Of a DNA stretch of 64,000 bases, positions 41,059 to 50,294 are shown one piece after another. Each line of letters opens with the position of its first letter. Within the stretch, counting starts at the first letter, position 1. The notes beneath the pieces were generated by a model that searched no databases, had not been told where the DNA came from, and was given only the letters and a program-made list of their open reading frames with translations. The stretch is from G963664835 sp965220775. GTDB taxonomy: Bacteria > Chloroflexota > UBA6077 > FW602-bin22 > JBCLEL01. The position numbers and the translations under genes were made by a program. The stretch lies in contig OZ244845.1 in assembly GCA_965220775.1 (NCBI GenBank), positions 2,170,001-2,234,000 on the forward strand. The letters run 5' to 3'.

Positions 41059-43755
41059 TTGGACGCAGGTCGTATCAAGCCGGTAAGCATAGAAGACGAA
41101 ATGCGCGGGGCGTATCTAGATTACGCAATGAGCGTAATCACTTCCCGGGCGCTTCCTGACGTGCGTGATGGCTTGAAGCCTGTCCAACGACGCATCCTTT
41201 ACGCGATGCACGAGTTGGGCATCCGCGCAAATACCCAATACAAGAAGAGTGCCCGCATTATTGGCGAGGTATTGGGCAAGTACCATCCCCACGGCGATGG
41301 ACCGGTGTATGAGGCAATGGTACGAATGGCCCAGCCCTTTTCTCTGCGCTACCCGCTCATAAATGGCCAGGGCAACTTTGGTTCGGTCGACGGCGACCCG
41401 CCGGCGGCAATGCGCTACACCGAGGCGCGACTCTCAGCCATTGCCGAAGAGATGCTGACCGACATTGACAAAGAAACCATCGACTACACGCCAAACTTCG
41501 ACGACAGCTTGAATGAGCCTGCGATCCTGCCGGCTACCTTGCCCAATTTGCTGATCAATGGCGCGTCTGGCATCGCGGTCGGTATGGCGACCAATATCCC
41601 ACCTCACAACCTTAGCGAGATCGTCAACGCCATGACCATGGCCCTAGACCTCTACGAAAAGTGTATCGACAAGGGCGTTCCTTTCGGTCTGTTGTGGCCG
41701 AGGGTCATGAATACGCCGCTCGCCACTTCTGAATTGGCCGCTGCGTTAAAGAGTGTTCCAGATGAGCTACGGCCTACAATCGAGAATGAGGCCGCCAAGC
41801 TGGCGAAACGCCCAAACAATCGTCTGCGCACCGAGGCGTTTCAAACAGTAATCGACCAGATGATCGACATCACACCCGACCAACTCATGAAGTATGTTCG
41901 TGGACCGGATTTCCCGACCGCTGGAATCGTCCAAGGCGTCGAGGGCATCAAGACCGCCTATGCCACCGGCCACGGCAAGATTGTTGTCTCTGGACGGGTC
42001 ACTACCGAAGAGACCCGCCTCGGACGCTATCAAATCGTTATCACCGAATTGCCTTTCCAGGTAAACAAGGCGAATCTCATTGAAAAAATCGCCGATTTGG
42101 TGCGGGCCAAGAGAATCGATGGCGTTTCGGACTTACGTGACGAATCCGATCGGAGTGGCATGCGGATCGTGGTAGAGCTAAAGAGAGATGCTATGCCGCC
42201 CAAGGTGATCAATCAACTCTATCGCCACACGTCACTGCGCAGCAACTTCTCGTTCAACATGTTGGCGCTGGTCGACGGCCAGCCGCGTCTATTGACGTTG
42301 AAGTCGATGATAGTTCACCATCTCAACTGGCGGCACACCGTCATCACTCGTCGCACGATTTTTGATTTGAACAAGGCAAAGCAGCGCGCGCACGTCCTTG
42401 AAGGTCTCAAGATCGCGCTCGACAATCTCGACGCGGTCATCCGAACGATTCGTCAGTCCTCCAACGCCGATACTGCTCGCGGACAGTTGATGACGCGATT
42501 CAAGTTGACTGAAATACAGGCGCAGGCAGTGCTGGATATGCAGTTGCGGAGGCTGGCTGCCCTCGAACGTAACAGGATCCTGGAGGAGTACAGCGAGATA
42601 CTTAAGCTCATCGCCAAACTGGAGGACATCTTAGAAAATCCCGAAAAGATCTTGCGCATGGTCCGGGACGATCTGCTCGCCCTGAAAAAGCGGTACGGAG
42701 ACGAGCGTAGGACCAACATATTCGCCCGCGAGCTGGCCGAGTTCCGCGAGGAGGACTTGATCCCCGAAGCCGACGTGATAGTCGTCGTCAGTGGTAAAGA
42801 CTATGCGAAGCGGCTACCAAAGGATAGCTACCGTGTCCATAACCGCGGTGCAAAGGGTCTGATGACTACTCTTACCCGCCAGGACGATGCCGTCCAGCAT
42901 CTGCTGGTGACCAACACCCATGACCACGTCATGTTCTTCACCAATCAGGGACGCGTTTATCACGCCCGGGCTTTTGAGTTGCCGGAATCCACCCGAGGCG
43001 GTCGCGGGACCCCTCTGGTTAACCTCATTCGCATCCTGCCGGAGGAAACCGTCACCGCCGTCGTCAACGTGCCGAGCTTCGATCTGGCCGAACACTTCGT
43101 CCTAGTGAGCCGGCAGGGCAAGATCAAGCGAGTCGCCCTTAGTGGCTTTGCATCAGTGCGAGCGAATGGCCTACTCGCTATGGCCTTGAACGAAGGCGAT
43201 GAGCTTATCAAAGTTCACACTACGAGTGGGATGGACCACATCATCGTCTTAACCGAGAATGGCCAAGCGTTACGGATGAGTGAGAGCGATATACGCCTTT
43301 CGGCACGGGCCAGCGGCGGTGTGCGCTCCATTTCGTTGGAAGGAGACGATAGGGTCATCGGGTCTGAGGTCGTGCGGCCCAAGGGCGAAATATTGGTAGT
43401 AAGCCAGCAGGGATTCGCCAAGCGAACATCGGTAACAGGATTTCGGCTACAACAACGTGGTGGCAAAGGAGTAATTGCCGGCACCATTAACGACAAGACC
43501 GGCTTGATCGCGGCGGTCAGCGGGGTCACCGTGAAAGATGAGATTTTTGTGATCTCACGGGAAGGGCTGGTTGTGCGTACGGCCGTGCAAGGTGTCTCGA
43601 AGCAGGGGCGCACCTCTATGGGGGTAAAATTGATGAACGTTGCGCCAGGAGACGAGATAGTCGGCGTCTCGATACTTCGAGCGGACCAACAGGTTACCGC
43701 TGGCGGAGTTAGTGGCAAAGATCGCCGGCGCGGTAAGAAGCCAAGATCATCCTAA
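41059..43755 (+). CDS. gyrA: DNA gyrase subunit A
   Basis: The breakage-reunion subunit of gyrase (898 aa). The N-terminus has YLDYAMSVITSRALPDVRDG and the catalytic Tyr120 in AAMRYTEARL. The C-terminal half is the beta-pinwheel; the GyrA-box occurs as RLQQRGGKG (QRGGKG), which favours gyrase over ParC. The quinolone-determining loop reads HPHGDGPVYEA: Gly81 replaces the usual Ser/Thr/Ala and Glu85 the usual Asp. About 65-70 extra residues (about 200-271) separate NAMTMALDLYE from PDQLMKYVRGPDFPTAG. The TTG start gives the family N-terminus. gyrB is not nearby. Confidence 0.95.
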   Translation: MDAGRIKPVSIEDEMRGAYLDYAMSVITSRALPDVRDGLKPVQRRILYAMHELGIRANTQYKKSARIIGEVLGKYHPHGDGPVYEAMVRMAQPFSLRYPLINGQGNFGSVDGDPPAAMRYTEARLSAIAEEMLTDIDKETIDYTPNFDDSLNEPAILPATLPNLLINGASGIAVGMATNIPPHNLSEIVNAMTMALDLYEKCIDKGVPFGLLWPRVMNTPLATSELAAALKSVPDELRPTIENEAAKLAKRPNNRLRTEAFQTVIDQMIDITPDQLMKYVRGPDFPTAGIVQGVEGIKTAYATGHGKIVVSGRVTTEETRLGRYQIVITELPFQVNKANLIEKIADLVRAKRIDGVSDLRDESDRSGMRIVVELKRDAMPPKVINQLYRHTSLRSNFSFNMLALVDGQPRLLTLKSMIVHHLNWRHTVITRRTIFDLNKAKQRAHVLEGLKIALDNLDAVIRTIRQSSNADTARGQLMTRFKLTEIQAQAVLDMQLRRLAALERNRILEEYSEILKLIAKLEDILENPEKILRMVRDDLLALKKRYGDERRTNIFARELAEFREEDLIPEADVIVVVSGKDYAKRLPKDSYRVHNRGAKGLMTTLTRQDDAVQHLLVTNTHDHVMFFTNQGRVYHARAFELPESTRGGRGTPLVNLIRILPEETVTAVVNVPSFDLAEHFVLVSRQGKIKRVALSGFASVRANGLLAMALNEGDELIKVHTTSGMDHIIVLTENGQALRMSESDIRLSARASGGVRSISLEGDDRVIGSEVVRPKGEILVVSQQGFAKRTSVTGFRLQQRGGKGVIAGTINDKTGLIAAVSGVTVKDEIFVISREGLVVRTAVQGVSKQGRTSMGVKLMNVAPGDEIVGVSILRADQQVTAGGVSGKDRRRGKKPRSS

Positions 43756-44012
43756 CGGTTCGGTCGATCCATAGATGGCGGGAAGCTCGCAACCGGTTTA
43801 GATCGTCCACAGGCACAGTGGGTACGCGGTTGCTGCTTGTCGCGTGGAGCCCACACCGGGTAAAGAAGTTCACCTGATTCGTCCGGCGAGAGTTTGCATC
43901 CAGCCTCAATGTACCACATTGACTATAATAAATTTGCTGCGCACTGGCGGGCGTTCGCTATCGACTCGTTTGAACTCGTTTCCTAAACTGATTTCTATGT
44001 GGGGCAGAAGCA
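43756..44012. other. Short gap between gyrA and an aldolase gene
   Basis: This 257-bp gap has a TATAAT at about 43924-43929 (in TTGACTATAATAAAT) that could be the -10 of the downstream aldolase gene, without a clear -35. No terminator hairpin with a T tract was found after gyrA. Confidence 0.3.
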
Positions 44013-44768
44013 ATGAGAATGAATACAGCGAAACAGAAGATGCTCGAAGGCAAACCAGCTTTTGGTTACGCTTTGAGTCTTGCGTCGCCGCTTGCTGGCG
44101 AGGTTCTTGGCCGATCCGGCATTGACTATATTATGGCCGATACACAGCATGGATCCTTCGGCCCCGAATCGACTATCGCGACGTTCATGTCTTTGATGTC
44201 TGGATCAGCGGTGCCGATGGCTCGCGTCGCCAGAAATGACTTCACCATGATAGGCAGGTTGCTGGACGAAGGAGCGCTCGGCATCGTAGTTCCCATGGTA
44301 GATACGGTGGAAGATGCACAGGCAGCAGCTCACGCTTGTCGGTTCCCTCCGAAAGGGGGACGCTCGTGGGGGTGGGCGCGCGCCCGGAGTTACGGAGACG
44401 ATTACAGCGAACACATAGACGAGCAGGTCTTCGTTGCAGTTCAGATTGAAAGCATCCAAGCAGTGAACCGAGCTGAAGCTATCATGTCCGTTCCCGGAAT
44501 TGACGGATGCTGGATCGGCCCGGCCGATCTCGCCCTATCCATGGGGATTCACCCTCGCGACAAGTACGAAAACGAAGACCACGCAAGGGCGCTTGAGAGA
44601 GTACTCGAAGCCTGCCACAATACGGGCAAGATTGCTGGCATAGCTAGCGAGTCCGTTGAGGAAGCACTTCAGCGCGCACAAGAAGGATATCGTTTCCTCA
44701 CAGCCGGGAGTGATCTCAGCTTCATCTTGAAAGGTGCGACTGCAGGCGTCAAAGAGCTGGGCCTATAG
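44013..44768 (+). CDS. HpcH/HpaI-family aldolase (second paralogue)
   Basis: A 251-aa aldolase/citrate lyase-family protein resembling 4-hydroxy-2-oxoheptanedioate aldolase. Key segments: IDYIMADTQHGSFGPESTIA (catalytic His in QHG), VPMARVARND, EGALGIVVPMVDTVEDAQ, the Glu ligand in VAVQIESIQAVNRAE, and VPGIDGCWIGPADLALSMG with the Asp ligand. These match the family better than the 30008-30781 copy. The ATG at 44013 and the one at 44019 are both possible. It appears monocistronic, between gyrA and the convergent S1 protein gene. Confidence 0.92.
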   Translation: MRMNTAKQKMLEGKPAFGYALSLASPLAGEVLGRSGIDYIMADTQHGSFGPESTIATFMSLMSGSAVPMARVARNDFTMIGRLLDEGALGIVVPMVDTVEDAQAAAHACRFPPKGGRSWGWARARSYGDDYSEHIDEQVFVAVQIESIQAVNRAEAIMSVPGIDGCWIGPADLALSMGIHPRDKYENEDHARALERVLEACHNTGKIAGIASESVEEALQRAQEGYRFLTAGSDLSFILKGATAGVKELGL

Positions 44769-44866
44769 GCCTCAATCTGTCTTAAAAGCACCGGTGTTGG
44801 GACTCTGATACAGTCCGTGCGGCCGCAAGAGGTGTGGATCAGACGGAGACGAGAATACCAGGCTGT

Positions 44867-46264
44867 CTATCCTGAGGTGCCCATAGCGTCAGAGCTAGAA
44901 TCGTCTTCCGGTCGCTCCGTTGGACCAACCGTCTCATCGGCACGAGTCGATGCACCTTCATCTTGGATGGCCTTTTCAACAGTCGTTGGTTCATCGGGGG
45001 TTGCCAACACGCTGGGGGCATCGACTCTCGGGGGTGGCCCATAACTCATAGGCATCCCAGTGGACATTAATTCCTCATCATCTTGATTGAGGCTGAGCCC
45101 GATGCGTCTTCGCTCAGTATCGATCCTGAGAATACGGATCATTACTTTCTGACCTTCGTGAACCACAGAGCGCGGATGTTCTACGTGGGCAGTACCCATT
45201 TCACTGATATGGATTAGGCCTTCAACCCCTTCTTCCAACCGGGCAAACGCTCCAAACTTGGTCAGTTTCGTGATTACCCCGTGTACAACATCACCCACAG
45301 TGTACCGTTCAACGACTGTGTCCCACGGTTCGGACTGAGCGCGGCGCAGACTGAGGCCGATTCGTTTCCTCTCTTGATCAACGTTAATTACCATGACTTC
45401 CAGTTCGTCGCCTACTTTCACCACATCACTTGGATGATTGACCTGGCTCCACGCCAATTCTGACAGGTGGACCAGACCATCTGCCCCCCCAATATCTACA
45501 AACGCGCCAAAGTCCGAGATACTGGCAACCCGACCCTTTCTAATGTCGCCAACGTGTAGTTCGTTGAGCAACTCCTCGCGCCGCCTGCCTCTTCGCTCAA
45601 GGGTGGCGAGCCTTTCGGAGAGGATAAGCCGATTGCGCCTGTGGTCGAGTTCTAGGATCTTAACCTCGATTTCCCGACCGATCGCTGTGCGTAAGTTCTC
45701 CAGTGTTTCCTCTTCGTTTGAGCCTGAGCGCAGTCCTACGGTTTGAGACAAGGGAACGAATCCTCGCAGACCTTCAGCATCCACCATCAACCCGCCACGG
45801 TTCACGTCAACCACCTGGACGTTCAGAGATTCGCCGGCGTCAAGGTGCTTTTGCATCGTCAGCCAACCACTCTTGGCTCTGGCCCGGTCGACTGACAACA
45901 CGGGGTTTCCAGATCGGTTCTCTGGAGCCACCACGTAAACCATCACCTTGTCGCCCACCGAAAGCTCGCCGCGCTCCACTAGTGGACCAACTTCTCGGTG
46001 ATGGACTACACCTTCCACTTTCGTACCTATGTCGACCGAAATGTTCTCACGGTCTATACTGACCACTGTTCCGGCAACAATCTCGCCACGCTTGGGAACA
46101 AACGATTCTTCCCCAACCTCGGCTAGGAGATCAGCCATCGACATATCGGAGTTTTCGGACTGGGACACAGACTCGGAATCCTGCTTGGCGTCGTCGGAGG
46201 ATTCGGTGGGTATTCCCGGTTCAACCAAGTTTTCGTCCTCCGATTGGTTCAGTGGCTCGTGCAT
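44867..46264 (-). CDS. S1 RNA-binding domain protein (ribosomal protein S1-like)
   Basis: A 465-aa protein with four S1 domains (about 52-120, 138-205, 222-292 and 309-378). Domains 3 and 4 are the most typical (GRVASISDFGAFVDIGGADG and GVITKLTKFGAFARLEEGVEG, with LVHLSELAW and LIHISEMG). The N- and C-terminal 45-90 residues are acidic and low-complexity. It is probably the S1 equivalent that helps mRNA bind the 30S subunit; a general RNA-binding protein is the alternative. The ATG at 46264 was preferred because AAGGTG precedes it; the frame upstream to 46312 overlaps the promoter -10 box. Confidence 0.88.
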   Translation of the reverse strand: MHEPLNQSEDENLVEPGIPTESSDDAKQDSESVSQSENSDMSMADLLAEVGEESFVPKRGEIVAGTVVSIDRENISVDIGTKVEGVVHHREVGPLVERGELSVGDKVMVYVVAPENRSGNPVLSVDRARAKSGWLTMQKHLDAGESLNVQVVDVNRGGLMVDAEGLRGFVPLSQTVGLRSGSNEEETLENLRTAIGREIEVKILELDHRRNRLILSERLATLERRGRRREELLNELHVGDIRKGRVASISDFGAFVDIGGADGLVHLSELAWSQVNHPSDVVKVGDELEVMVINVDQERKRIGLSLRRAQSEPWDTVVERYTVGDVVHGVITKLTKFGAFARLEEGVEGLIHISEMGTAHVEHPRSVVHEGQKVMIRILRIDTERRRIGLSLNQDDEELMSTGMPMSYGPPPRVDAPSVLATPDEPTTVEKAIQDEGASTRADETVGPTERPEDDSSSDAMGTSG

Positions 46265-46303
46265 ATATATAAGGCACCTTATCCTATGTTGAGTAGTTCC
46301 GTC

Positions 46304-46309
46304 ATTATA
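46304..46309 (-). promoter_or_regulatory. Probable -10 box of the S1-protein gene
   Basis: On the minus strand TATAAT lies 40 bp upstream of the ATG at 46264 (context TTGTATAATGAC). A convincing -35 element is not seen. Confidence 0.45.
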
Positions 46310-46395
46310 CAAGATATCCCTTGCTAACCCACTAGAGTGCCAAAGAACTGAAAGATTATTCTAAAGAAACAGAGTACGCGAGTGAATTAACCACT

Positions 46396-47949
46396 GTGGC
46401 GAGTGGTCGTGGAGCAGACCGGCTCCTGAGCGCAGCCCTGATCCTCATGGCCGGCAACGCTCTCAGTAGAGTCTTCGGCCTCGTGCGTGAACAAGTGATA
46501 GCCGGCTTGTATGGAGCAACCGGTGTAACTTCATCGTTCGCGACGGCGGCTACCGTGCCAACAATGTTCTACGATCTCTTGATCGGTGGTGCAATTAGCG
46601 CGGCGATGGTGCCGGTGCTGGCCCAATACGCTAGTCCTGCTCAACGGCAACAACTGGGCCGGTTGGTTACGGCTCTCCTTATGATCGCCGCCGGCGTGGG
46701 ACTGATTGCGGCGTTGTTGATCCACCTGTCTGCACCAGTACTCACCTTGGCGCTTGGGGCTGCAGCTTCGCCGGAGTTCGGAGACCAGACTACGGACTAT
46801 CTGCAGACAATGGCGCCGGCCATCGTATTTCTGTTGCTGTCGGCGGTTGCGGCCGGGGCCAACTATGCGAGGAACAGACATCTGTGGCCCGCATTGGCGA
46901 CCTCAGGCTTTAACATGGGAGTGATTGCCGGCGCACTCGTACTTGCTGATACGGTAGGTCCATCTGCCCTCGCTGTAGGATTACTGATCGGAACATTCGC
47001 CCAATTTCTGCTCCAGATGCCAGGGTTAAGAGACCTTAGACCACGCTGGTTCAACCGCCAGACCTTATCCGAGCTAGGGCGCATGGCCAAGTTATATCTC
47101 CCGGTCCTTCTCGGACTGATCATTTCTCAGTTGGGCGTAGTGATTGACCGTAACCTAGCCTGGCGGACCGGCGACGAGTCGGTCGCCATAATGCGATTTG
47201 CAACAACGCTCGTCCAACTCCCTCTAGGATTGGTCGTCACGGCAACTTCGTTTGCAGTCCTAGCCGACTTGTCACGCTCAACTATCGATGAATTCGAGAG
47301 GAGAAGAGCAGCCTTCGCCGCCACATTATCGCAGGGCTTGAGGCTTGCGCTTGTGTTGATTATTCCAGCCACAGTCGGCCTCGCAGTTCTGAGCCAACCG
47401 GTAGTGGAGGTCCTCTTCCAACGCGGTGCATTCGATGCTGACGCCACCCAGCGCACCGCATTAGCGTTCCTTATCTACTGCCCCCAAATGCCGTTCGTTG
47501 CTGTTGACCAACTGCTTGTGTTTGCGTTCTACGCGCGGCGCGACACTATGACGCCGGCATTGGTCGGTTTGGGCGGGGTATTGTTTTACCTGGTGGCCGG
47601 ACTCGTGAGTATAGGGCCACTGGGCCTTGGCGTCTTTGGGTTGATAATGGCGAACACTCTACAGAACTCATTACATGCAGTTGTCTTGGTAATCCTTATG
47701 ATTCGTGTGGCGGGCAGCAGTTGGCTGCAAGGCGTAGGAAAAACAGTACGCATCAGCCTCATTGCGAGCCTACTAATGGGAGGATTTGTCTCTCTGGCGA
47801 CTTCCCAAATCGAATGGGGGATATTAGGTCTCGCGATATCGATCGTGCTGGGTGCGGCAATCTACCTAGCTGCTCTCCGAGTTCAGCGCTCCAACGAATT
47901 GGATCTGGTAGCCGACCTGCTCCGCCGAAGGCTACATCGGAATGCGTAG
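46396..47949 (+). CDS. murJ: Lipid II flippase MurJ
   Basis: A MOP-superfamily integral membrane protein (517 aa, about 14 helices) that moves lipid II across the membrane for peptidoglycan synthesis. The N-terminal signature LSRVFGLVREQVIAGLYGAT is followed by the FYDLLIGGAISAAMVPVLA region and VLFQRGAFDADATQRTALAF, all typical MurJ/MviN segments. The GTG start lacks a strong ribosome binding site. It diverges from the S1-protein gene, with about 130 bp between starts. Confidence 0.93.
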   Translation: MASGRGADRLLSAALILMAGNALSRVFGLVREQVIAGLYGATGVTSSFATAATVPTMFYDLLIGGAISAAMVPVLAQYASPAQRQQLGRLVTALLMIAAGVGLIAALLIHLSAPVLTLALGAAASPEFGDQTTDYLQTMAPAIVFLLLSAVAAGANYARNRHLWPALATSGFNMGVIAGALVLADTVGPSALAVGLLIGTFAQFLLQMPGLRDLRPRWFNRQTLSELGRMAKLYLPVLLGLIISQLGVVIDRNLAWRTGDESVAIMRFATTLVQLPLGLVVTATSFAVLADLSRSTIDEFERRRAAFAATLSQGLRLALVLIIPATVGLAVLSQPVVEVLFQRGAFDADATQRTALAFLIYCPQMPFVAVDQLLVFAFYARRDTMTPALVGLGGVLFYLVAGLVSIGPLGLGVFGLIMANTLQNSLHAVVLVILMIRVAGSSWLQGVGKTVRISLIASLLMGGFVSLATSQIEWGILGLAISIVLGAAIYLAALRVQRSNELDLVADLLRRRLHRNA

Positions 47950-48064
47950 CAGGAGCCGGAGTTGGCCGGTAGCTTTGTACCGGTGTCGTCGATCGCGGTG
48001 TTTGCAAAACCGCTACTTGTCACTTCCGTAGACGCGGCAATTAAACGGCTGAGCGAGCGAGTTC

Positions 48065-48937
48065 CTAACCGATTGTGCTGAGGAAGCGCTCAGCGTTCCC
48101 GCCTAGGATGCCCGAAATTTGGGCTGGCGTCAGAAAATCGCAATGCGTGATGTAGTCTTGTAGCTGTCGATATGTGGCCTTGGTCAAGACCGGCGGATAA
48201 TCCGTACCCCAGAATATCTTGTCGGCACCGATATTCTCTACCGTCCACCGGACAAATTGTTGTGCCGTCGGAAACGGATATTCCTCAGATCGTTTGACCA
48301 AATTATGTATCGCAGCAAGATCGGCCCATATTCTGGGATGGGTAGAAAGCAATGCTCGCTCCTGCCATCCCTCACCGTTGGCTCCACCTACGTGGCAGTT
48401 CACGATCGATATGTTCTCGAACTCGTCGATTAGTCCCCGAATTGCGGTCACGTCCTCGGGTAAGGAGACTATCAGATCGAGCGCGAGTACCCGTTTAAGC
48501 TGGTTCAATCGTTCCCAGATGCGCCACTCATTCTCGCCGTCGAATCGGAAACTACTTCGTAGTCTGCGAGTAGAGGCCACTTCAACCTTCAGGCCGATCA
48601 TTCCTGCATCGATCAAGCGTTCAAGCTGGTCGGGTGCATCTGGTTGGTCCATAGGGCCAAGGAAAGCGAAGCCGACGAACCGATCAGGCCAACGCTTCAA
48701 TGCGTCGACTACTGCCTCGTTTTGGTCGCCGTACATATTGTGCTGAACTAGGAACGCCTTATCGACGCCGGCGTCGTCCATATACGCCAGCAAGACCTCC
48801 GGGGGACTGGCCGGCGGATGAAAAGACGGGGGAAAGACCTGCGTCGGTTCACCTTCATCAATTACCTTCCCGTAGCCGACGGGTCGCCAGAATCCAGTAA
48901 GTTTAGGCGCTATATGGGTGTGCGAATCGATGATCAT
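48065..48937 (-). CDS. Amidohydrolase-family (ACMSD-like) metal-dependent hydrolase
   Basis: A 290-aa TIM-barrel protein of the amidohydrolase 2 family. The N-terminal metal motif IIDSHTHIAP (HxH), NCHVGGANGEG (metal His, about 190), and WGTDYPPVL (metal Asp, about 255) are all present. Members include decarboxylases and lactone or amide hydrolases. AGGGAGG lies upstream; of two adjacent ATGs the second (48937) has the better spacing. It converges on murJ and stands alone. The substrate is unknown. Confidence 0.88.
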   Translation of the reverse strand: MIIDSHTHIAPKLTGFWRPVGYGKVIDEGEPTQVFPPSFHPPASPPEVLLAYMDDAGVDKAFLVQHNMYGDQNEAVVDALKRWPDRFVGFAFLGPMDQPDAPDQLERLIDAGMIGLKVEVASTRRLRSSFRFDGENEWRIWERLNQLKRVLALDLIVSLPEDVTAIRGLIDEFENISIVNCHVGGANGEGWQERALLSTHPRIWADLAAIHNLVKRSEEYPFPTAQQFVRWTVENIGADKIFWGTDYPPVLTKATYRQLQDYITHCDFLTPAQISGILGGNAERFLSTIG

Positions 48938-49435
48938 CATACCTCCCTGTCTCCGATTCGGAGATGACGACAGCGCAGGGTCTTTTGATTTTCCATCCGT
49001 GGCGGCAATCGTTGACCCTATGGTTTGTCATCCGGCCTAGCATAGTCTTTTCCAAATATTTGTTTCGCATTTTCAACATTGTAGAAGCGACCCTGCGCGA
49101 ACCGATAGACGCCGGCTGCCTGGATGTTTGTTTTGCAATTTTTAGATTTGGTTGGCGGTCGTCCCCGAACTGATGTGGACCGGCACCTCGGACCATTGCC
49201 ATCATCCAGCTTGACACGGGGTGGACCAAACATTTGTTTTGCATTTTCATATCTTTGCGCGTTGGCCTTGTGTGGACCAGTTGAGGCCGGCAGTCTGGAA
49301 CGAGATTGCCGCTTGGCCGGACAGGGTATCTTACGAACATTAGTTTCATAATTATACCATTGTAAGAGCGATCCCGCAGGGCTGATAGAGGCCGCCAGAA
49401 CCTTACGACTTTCCACCCAACGCAGTCACAAGAAC
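48938..49435. repeat. Intergenic cluster of four AT-core repeats
   Basis: A ~500-bp gap without a credible gene. Four related units carry the TTTGTTTTGCATTTT core on the plus strand at about 49052-49074, 49122-49145, 49227-49255 and (degenerate) 49331-49360, spaced about 70, 105 and 105 bp. Each is flanked by GC-rich arms with short stretches such as GCCGGCTG or GGTGGACC. In reverse orientation they match the units at 40.5 kb and 21.56 kb. The AT-rich cores stand out in an otherwise GC-rich region. Confidence 0.7.
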
Positions 49436-49671
49436 TCTCGTACCGCGGCGGCGCGTTGCGCGATTTCTCTGTAGCGGCAATCCGCATCGAGGGTTAAACA
49501 CCACAACGTACTAAACGTTAGATTCTCAGGTTGACAATCGTGAAGTCTATCAACATAACCGAGGGTACAGGTTGTCGCAAACACCAGGGTTCCCCAGTTT
49601 TCGCCATCGGGCGGGATATGAATCTCCGGTAGTATTATCGGTGGCAGAAAACATCGAGCTTGGATTCCCAA
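49426..49671 (-). CDS. Possible small gene or gene remnant
   Basis: An 81-aa frame whose second half reads like protein (PENLTFSTLWCLTLDADCRYR) and has codon use like its neighbours. There is no clear ribosome binding site at the TTG start and no recognised family. It is divergent from rnhA with starts only 18 bp apart, which leaves no room for separate promoters. It may be the tail of a decayed gene. Confidence 0.25.
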   Translation of the reverse strand: MGIQARCFLPPIILPEIHIPPDGENWGTLVFATTCTLGYVDRLHDCQPENLTFSTLWCLTLDADCRYREIAQRAAAVREFL

Positions 49672-49689
49672 ACTACTATCGAGGTAAGA

Positions 49690-50127
49690 ATGGGCAAGGT
49701 GATCATCTATAGCGACGGCGGGTGTAAGAACAATCCGGGGCCAGGTGGTTGGGGTGCTGTCCTACTCTACGCCGGACAAATCAAGGAACTCAGCGGCGGG
49801 GCGAAGTCTACCACCAATAACCAGATGGAGATTCAGGCGGCGATAGAAGCGTTGAGGTCACTCAAGAAGACGTGTGAGATCGATTTCTATACCGACTCAA
49901 AATACTTGCAGAACGGGATTACCGACTGGATCGTCAATTGGAAACGCAATGGCTGGCGAACATCCAACAAACGCCCGGTGAAAAACAAAGATCTCTGGCA
50001 GGAGCTCGACCGGCTGGACCAACGGCATCAGATTTCCTGGCATTGGACCGCAGGACACGCCGGGAACAGGGGCAACGAACGTGCACACCGACTTGCGTCG
50101 GTCGCGATGCGCAAGTTATTGGAGTGA
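49690..50127 (+). CDS. rnhA: Ribonuclease HI
   Basis: RNase HI (145 aa) cleaves RNA in RNA-DNA hybrids. The catalytic residues are visible: Asp in IIYSDGGCKNNPG, Glu in NNQMEIQAAIEAL, Asp in FYTDSKYL, and His/Asn near WHWTAGHAGNRGNERAHRLA. The basic handle WKRNGWRTSNKRPVKNKDLW is present. The ATG at 49690 follows GAGGTAAG; the longer frame from 49660 adds ten atypical residues. It appears monocistronic. Confidence 0.95.
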   Translation: MGKVIIYSDGGCKNNPGPGGWGAVLLYAGQIKELSGGAKSTTNNQMEIQAAIEALRSLKKTCEIDFYTDSKYLQNGITDWIVNWKRNGWRTSNKRPVKNKDLWQELDRLDQRHQISWHWTAGHAGNRGNERAHRLASVAMRKLLE

Positions 50128-50294
50128 ACGAAAGCCGCTCGCCAACCGTAGCCAATTGGGATTATTTCTGACCCGAATAACCATTGTACCGCGTCGTGAT
50201 TGGTGCAGATCAATTGGCGTTGGCACTCGGTGCTCAGGTATCTATTATCCTGCCAAGCACGGCCCGAGAGAATTGACTTGGGGCGAGACTCGAA

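Noticed and set aside
49018..49416. 132-aa frame with repeated ENAKQ/KNCKT peptides
   Set aside because: The similarity is explained by the AT-core DNA repeats; no start signal or recognised domain, and other clusters put the same core in different frames.
48938..49435. CRISPR array, because of regularly spaced repeats
   Set aside because: Units are degenerate, unevenly spaced (about 70 and 105 bp), and the sequences between them are themselves related. No cas genes are present.
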